Notes under the pieces: model-generated
What the model saw: the letters and a program-made list of their open reading frames with translations, nothing else
Databases searched by the model: none
Told to the model about the DNA's origin: nothing
Source of the DNA: JBHHYR01 sp046757585
GTDB lineage: Bacteria; Desulfobacterota; Binatia; HRBIN30
Assembly (NCBI GenBank): GCA_046757585.1
Contig: JBHHYR010000196.1
Location: 1 to 7,427 of the forward strand
Direction of reading: 5' to 3'
Length of the DNA stretch: 7,427 nt
In this document: piece by piece, positions 3,591 to 7,427 of the stretch
Layout of the letters: each line of letters starts with the position of its first letter
Numbering within the stretch: the first letter of the stretch is position 1
Translations under genes and position numbers: made by a program

Positions 3591-4931
3591 CTACCCACCG
3601 TGCCCAGGTGGAAAACGTTCGCGCACCCAGGCGAGGGCCTGGTCGCGTGTGGCCAGCGTCCCATCGAGCTGGGCCTCGGTGACGGCGGCAAGGATGCGAC
3701 TGAACTGTGGGCCCGGCACGAAGCCCATTTCCATGAGGTCGCGGCCGCGGACCAGGGGGGCGGGCTTGATCTCTTCGGCGCCCAGCTCGCGGAGCTTTCT
3801 GCGGCAGAAGTCGTAGTAGGTGAGATCCTTGTTGGACGCCATCGCGTCGATGCGTGCCAGCTCGAGGAGCTCGTCGATGCCCTCGGAAGCGAGGAAACGC
3901 TTCAAGGTGCTCAGGCGCATGTCCGGTGCGTGTAGGAGGCGCAAGTGCTCACGCACCAGGAAGGCGACGCGTTCCCACGTCTCGCGGCTGCGCCGCAGCC
4001 GCGGGCAGATCTCTACTGCCATTGCCGCCCCCAGCTTGCAGTGGCCGGAGTAGGTGATGCGCTGCGCGGTCCGCTGCGCGCAGCTCGGCTTGCCAACGTC
4101 GTGCAGCAACGCACCCAACGCCAAGGTCTCGCGCGGGTGCTCGAGCTGCTCGAGCAGCCCGAGCGTATGGACGAATACGTCGCCTTCCGGATGATAGTCG
4201 GGTGACTGCTCCACCCCTTTGAGCGCGGCGACTTCGGGCAGGATCGGCGCGAGCAGTCCCGTCGTGTCCAGCAATTCGAAGCCGCGCCGTGCGCTGCCGC
4301 CGGCGCTGTCCGTGAGAATGCGCCCCACCTCCTCGCCGATGCGTTCCCAGGCGATGTCGGTAATCGAGGGGGCAGCAGCCTGAATCGCGGCGAACGTGGC
4401 GGGTTCGACGGTGAACCCGAGCCGCGCGGCGAAGCGGACGGCGCGCAGCATGCGCAAGCGATCCTCAGCGATGCGGGCTGCCGGGTCGCCGATGGCACGG
4501 ATGACACGGTTCCGCAGATCCGCTTGCCCGCCGACGTAGTCGATGACCGTGTCGGTCACCGGGTCAAGGAACATGCCGTTGATGGTGAAGTCCCGCCGGC
4601 GCGCGTCTTCCTCCGGCGAGCTGAAGCGCACGCTGCTCGGGTGGCGACCGTCCAGGTACACCGCGTCCGCTCGGAAGGTCGCAACCTCGACCTGCTCATC
4701 CTCCATGACCACCAGCACGACGCCGAACTGGACCCCCACAGGAATCGTCCGCGCGAACAGACGTTGCACGGTGCTAGCGGGGGCGTCGGTGGCCACGTCG
4801 AAGTCCTGCGGCGCGCGTCCCAGCAAGCGATCGCGGACGCAGCCGCCTGCAAGGTACGCCGTGTAGCCGGCCTCTCGCAGGCGCGCGGCGACCGCGCGCG
4901 CCACGCACTCTTTGCGAATCATCGCTGCCAT
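3591..4931 (-). CDS. cca: CCA tRNA nucleotidyltransferase with HD domain
   Basis: A 446-residue class II nucleotidyltransferase that builds or repairs the 3'-CCA end of tRNA from CTP and ATP. Numbered from ATG 4931: G29-G30 and R33-D34 in AGGCVRD; the catalytic metal-binding pair D43-x-D45 in QDFDVATDA; a flexible-loop region (YLDGRHP to SPEED); the basic motif RRDFTIN at 112-118; and the nucleotide-template motif E156-D157-x-x-R160. A helical neck and body follow. The HD domain has H255 (VFVHTLG) and H277-D278 (LLHDVGK), so 2',3'-cyclic phosphodiesterase or phosphatase activity is possible, as in E. coli CCA enzyme. The HD domain and lack of a long basic C-terminus argue against poly(A) polymerase. 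A split CC- or A-adding role is not excluded, but the flexible loop favours full CCA or A addition. The start is uncertain: ATG 4922 and TTG 4958 are in frame, and no strong ribosome site is seen. An acyl-CoA synthetase gene lies 80 bp upstream on the same strand. Confidence 0.92.
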   Translation of the reverse strand: MAAMIRKECVARAVAARLREAGYTAYLAGGCVRDRLLGRAPQDFDVATDAPASTVQRLFARTIPVGVQFGVVLVVMEDEQVEVATFRADAVYLDGRHPSSVRFSSPEEDARRRDFTINGMFLDPVTDTVIDYVGGQADLRNRVIRAIGDPAARIAEDRLRMLRAVRFAARLGFTVEPATFAAIQAAAPSITDIAWERIGEEVGRILTDSAGGSARRGFELLDTTGLLAPILPEVAALKGVEQSPDYHPEGDVFVHTLGLLEQLEHPRETLALGALLHDVGKPSCAQRTAQRITYSGHCKLGAAMAVEICPRLRRSRETWERVAFLVREHLRLLHAPDMRLSTLKRFLASEGIDELLELARIDAMASNKDLTYYDFCRRKLRELGAEEIKPAPLVRGRDLMEMGFVPGPQFSRILAAVTEAQLDGTLATRDQALAWVRERFPPGHGG

Positions 4932-5011
4932 GGTTTCAGGGCGGGCAGCAGGGGTCAAGGAGGCTGTGGCCGAGCAACCGCGACCTGGGGCGTTGGCCCG
5001 CGGGTGCTTTC

Positions 5012-6583
5012 TCAGAGCCGCTGCGTCGCGAGCGCCGCTAGCGCAGCACGCTCCGGCTTGCTCGTGCCGCCGAGCGGCACCTCATCCCGCTCAACGAATA
5101 GGTATTGCTCCGGCCACTTGTACTGCGACAGTGCCTCAGTTGCGAGGGCACGCAGCTCCGCCTCCGTCACGACCGCACCGCGCCTTGCGACGATCAGCGC
5201 CACGAGCCGTTGTTCCAAGCCATCGGGCGGGAGCCCCACGACGTACACGGCGTCGACCCCGACGTGCATGCCCAGAACAGCCTCGACCTCCAGCGGTGAC
5301 ACGTTGATGCCCTTGACGCGCAACAGATCTTTGCTGCGGCCGACGAACTGGAACACGCCGCTGGCATCCATGCGGCCAAGATCTCCGGTCACAAAGAACC
5401 CCTGCGGGTCGAGGCCCGCCCCTGCCGGCTGCTTATAGTAGCCGCTGAACATTCCGGGACCGCGCACCCGGATCTCGCCCACCTCACCCGCCAGGCAGGG
5501 CTGCCCGCCCGCATTCACGACGCGCAGCTCCACTCCTGGCAGCGGCGCGCCGAGCTGCGCGCGGCGAACGTGCACTGGATCCTGCCAGTGCAACGCGGTG
5601 ACGTACCCGGCCATTTCCGTCATGCCATAGCCAGTGATGAAACGGACGGCATCTGGATCGAGGTGCGGCGCGTACCAGTCCACGCGGCCGCCGCCCTTCC
5701 GTACGTTGGCAAGCAGCGCCGGGCGGAAATCAGGGTGGCCGAGCACCTGACCAACTTGTGGCGGCCGCAGGTGCAGCGCAGCGGGTCGGTGGCGGCGCAG
5801 CGCGCCTATCGCCGCCTCGACGGTGAATGTCTCGACGAGAATGAGCGTGCACCCCGCGAGCAGGGTGGGTAATGCGCGGATCACCAGGCCGGCGACCCAG
5901 AACAAGGGTAGGGTGGAAAGCAGGGAATCCGTGCTGGTCAGGCCGCAACGCTCCATGGTCGGCACTGCCGTCGCCAGGATCGCTCGGTGGCTGAGCATGA
6001 CCCCCTTCGGCCGGCCTGTTGTCCCCGAGGTGTACAGCATGCAAGCGATCGATTCGGCATCGGACACGGCGCGGCGCTTTCTCCGCTCCTGTTCGTTCGC
6101 CCACGGAGCGCCAGGCGAGGCGAGCGCGGGCGGGCGGTGCGCCAGTTCGGTAACCGCAACGGCGTCGCGCAGCGGCAGGACCTGCCGCAACCGCGGTAAT
6201 CGGGGTAGTCGATCAAGCAACGTCAGGTAATCGTGGGACCGCAGCCGTGGCTGGACCACCAACGCATCGACGTCGGCATGCTCGAGAGTCTCACGGAATT
6301 CGCGAGCAGTCACGAACGTCGAGACCGGGACCAGCGTTGCCCCCGCACGCCAGACTCCAAAGGCCACTGCCAGCCAGGCCGGGCCATTGCCCGCAAGCAG
6401 GCCAACGTGTGCGCCGCGGGTGAGCCCAGCCATCGTGAAAGCGGCCGCCCACGTGTCCGCGGCCTGGTCGAGGTCCGCAAAGCTCAGCGAGCCGTACTCG
6501 CCTGCCACAGCAGTGCGCTGTCCGTATGTCGTGGCGAGGGTGTGAAGGACCTCACTTAGATTTGTTCCGGCGTGCTCACCCAC
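5012..6583 (-). CDS. AMP-forming acyl-CoA synthetase (ANL superfamily)
   Basis: About 523 residues, the usual size for fatty-acid or aryl acyl-CoA ligases, which activate a carboxylate with ATP to an acyl-adenylate and then transfer it to CoA. Numbered from GTG 6583: P-loop-like A3 motif YTSGTTGRPKG at 184-194; A5 GYGMTEM at 318-324; A7 TGDLG at 399-403; hinge A8 GRSKDLLRVKG at 415-425; and A10 GGTSKPER, with the likely catalytic lysine K509. The N-terminal start of the fold is TNLSEVLHTLATTYGQRTAV. The A10 context is unusual: many members have a T-x-x-G-K pattern. The substrate cannot be read from the sequence; a medium- or long-chain fatty acid is the plainest guess. The frame continues upstream without a stop to 7321, but that part lies antisense to the divergent gene. 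GTG 6583 has CAGGG 8 nt upstream; GTG 6607 is an alternative. Possibly co-transcribed with cca. Confidence 0.88.
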   Translation of the reverse strand: MGEHAGTNLSEVLHTLATTYGQRTAVAGEYGSLSFADLDQAADTWAAAFTMAGLTRGAHVGLLAGNGPAWLAVAFGVWRAGATLVPVSTFVTAREFRETLEHADVDALVVQPRLRSHDYLTLLDRLPRLPRLRQVLPLRDAVAVTELAHRPPALASPGAPWANEQERRKRRAVSDAESIACMLYTSGTTGRPKGVMLSHRAILATAVPTMERCGLTSTDSLLSTLPLFWVAGLVIRALPTLLAGCTLILVETFTVEAAIGALRRHRPAALHLRPPQVGQVLGHPDFRPALLANVRKGGGRVDWYAPHLDPDAVRFITGYGMTEMAGYVTALHWQDPVHVRRAQLGAPLPGVELRVVNAGGQPCLAGEVGEIRVRGPGMFSGYYKQPAGAGLDPQGFFVTGDLGRMDASGVFQFVGRSKDLLRVKGINVSPLEVEAVLGMHVGVDAVYVVGLPPDGLEQRLVALIVARRGAVVTEAELRALATEALSQYKWPEQYLFVERDEVPLGGTSKPERAALAALATQRL

Positions 6584-6793
6584 CCGCGCGACCCTGGCAT
6601 ACGACACCAGTGCGTTCAAGGCGCGCCACGGCGCCACTGAACTCCGGCCGCGGCAACGTGCAGACGTGACCTGCACCTCCGGGATCGGCAGCCGCGTTCC
6701 GGCGCTCGCATTGCGTGCTCCGATCCGGCGGCAAAACAAGACAAGAATGGATCGCCTTGTTGGCACGTCTAGCCGGTGTTCATTCGCGCGTAT
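6584..6793. promoter_or_regulatory. Divergent intergenic region between the acyl-CoA synthetase gene and the uncharacterised gene
   Basis: This 210-bp spacer should carry promoters for both divergent genes. An inverted repeat, AACAAG at 6735-6740 and CTTGTT at 6756-6761 (15 bp between), is the only notable symmetry and could bind a regulator. No convincing -35 and -10 pair was found on either strand. Confidence 0.35.
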
Positions 6794-7427
6794 GTGTGGT
6801 TTCATGGACAGGCTGTGACACCGGCGCCGCGTTTGACCTTCTTCGTTGAACTGGGGAGTGAACCGCTCGCCGACCTCTTCGCCACGCCGGGAGTCACGGA
6901 GTTCCTTGTGCGCAGCCGGTCTTCCGTGGCCATGGGCATGCTGGATCTCACGCCAGCACGCGCGCTGGTAGTCCGGCAGCTCGATCAGGCGGGTGTCGCG
7001 GTGACGGCGTGGCTGCTGCTGGACGTCGCGCATGGGTATTGGCTGAACGCTGACAACCCTGAACACGCTCGAGCACGGTATCACGAGACCATAGATTGGG
7101 CGGCACGGGAGGGGCTGCAATTCCCGCGGATCGGACTCGACATCGAGTTCCCTCGCGCTGACGCCGATTTGTTGCAGCAGCATCCTCGTTCCGGGCTGTT
7201 GACGCTGCTGCGACGCCGGCGGCCGGCAGCACAGGTGTTCGCGGCCGAGCGTGCTTACCGGGAACTGGTCGCGGAGATTCGCGCTGGAGGCCGCAGCGTG
7301 GAGAGTTACCATCTGCCACATCTGCTCGATGAACGGGCCGCGAAGAGCACCTTGTTGCGGCGTACGCTAGGCCTGGTGGACGTGCCGGTAGACGTTGAGG
7401 TCTTCATGCTGTACGCGAGCTATTTCG
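6794..7427 (+). CDS. Uncharacterised protein, possibly TIM-barrel-like, 3'-truncated by the window
   Basis: An open frame of 211 codons running off the window end. With GTG 6794 it begins VWFHGQAVTPAPRLTFFVEL. GTG 6815 is an alternative in-frame start with a weak GGACAGG-like site before it. Visible repeating units are a hydrophobic strand followed by a helix: RLTFFVELG, VAVTAWLLLD (68-77), GYWLNADN (81-88), and RIGLDIEFP (112-120), whose D116-x-E118 sits at a strand end. This alternation and a G-L-D-I-E strand end are what one would expect of a (beta/alpha)8 barrel, as in glycoside-hydrolase-like proteins. I know of similar uncharacterised bacterial proteins with a WLLL and GYW-N-DN pattern but cannot name a family or function. 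A run of arginines at about 7210-7225 lies between predicted helices. It is divergent from the acyl-CoA synthetase gene, and no shared pathway is evident. No signal peptide is seen. Confidence 0.65.
   Translation, partial: MWFHGQAVTPAPRLTFFVELGSEPLADLFATPGVTEFLVRSRSSVAMGMLDLTPARALVVRQLDQAGVAVTAWLLLDVAHGYWLNADNPEHARARYHETIDWAAREGLQFPRIGLDIEFPRADADLLQQHPRSGLLTLLRRRRPAAQVFAAERAYRELVAEIRAGGRSVESYHLPHLLDERAAKSTLLRRTLGLVDVPVDVEVFMLYASYF

Noticed and set aside
4524..5438. 304-codon plus-strand frame across cca and the synthetase gene
   Set aside because: It is antisense to conserved motifs of both genes and has a biased composition with no domain.
6584..7321. N-terminal extension of the acyl-CoA synthetase frame (about 246 codons)
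   Set aside because: It is antisense to the divergent gene, has no recognisable motif, and the enzyme fold is complete from 6583.
1..7427. CRISPR array, tRNA or rRNA gene, transposase or phage gene
   Set aside because: No regularly spaced repeats, no cloverleaf-like sequence and no recognisable mobile-element protein were seen on either strand.

Overview
This is a GC-rich bacterial window with dense coding on both strands. Nothing in it fixes the taxon. The high GC, the class II CCA-adding enzyme with an HD domain, the crowd of small toxin-antitoxin (TA) genes and the acyl-CoA synthetase would suit an environmental, possibly uncultured, proteobacterium or deltaproteobacterium-like lineage (Myxococcota or Binatota type), but that is a weak guess.

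Left part (1-3590), accessory region. A stand-alone PD-(D/E)XK nuclease-like protein (195-917, +) is followed by four TA loci within about 2.4 kb. (i) A broken CHP02574-type antitoxin and ParE/RelE-type toxin pair (1022 to about 1365, +): the antitoxin has an in-frame TGA where the family normally has Trp, and the toxin is frameshifted and cut off. (ii) An apparently intact RHH-PIN (VapBC) pair (1391-2032, +), whose likely promoter and operator overlap the end of the broken toxin. (iii) A second, unrelated-looking intact VapBC-type pair (2529-3147, +), with a good sigma70-like promoter and a 10-bp palindrome. (iv) On the minus strand (3390-3147), the collapsed remains of an RHH antitoxin and a RelE-type toxin, whose tail abuts the stop of the second VapC. 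Module (iii) and remnant (iv) lie between two diverged direct repeats (2155-2240 and 3460-3561). A long hairpin with a perfect 13-bp stem (2332-2386) sits in the otherwise empty spacer upstream of module (iii). The picture is of repeated TA insertion and decay beside a housekeeping gene.

Right part (3591-7427), core-like region. On the minus strand lie a CCA tRNA nucleotidyltransferase (cca, 3591-4931) and, 80 bp upstream, an AMP-forming acyl-CoA synthetase of the ANL superfamily (5012-6583). They may be co-transcribed. A 210-bp spacer separates the synthetase from a divergent, uncharacterised, possibly TIM-barrel-like protein (from about 6794, +) that runs off the window end.

No RNA gene, CRISPR array, transposase or integrase was found. 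Two VapC-type PIN toxins, which in characterised families cleave tRNA or rRNA, lie close to the tRNA-end-maturing cca gene. This is suggestive, but may be coincidence.
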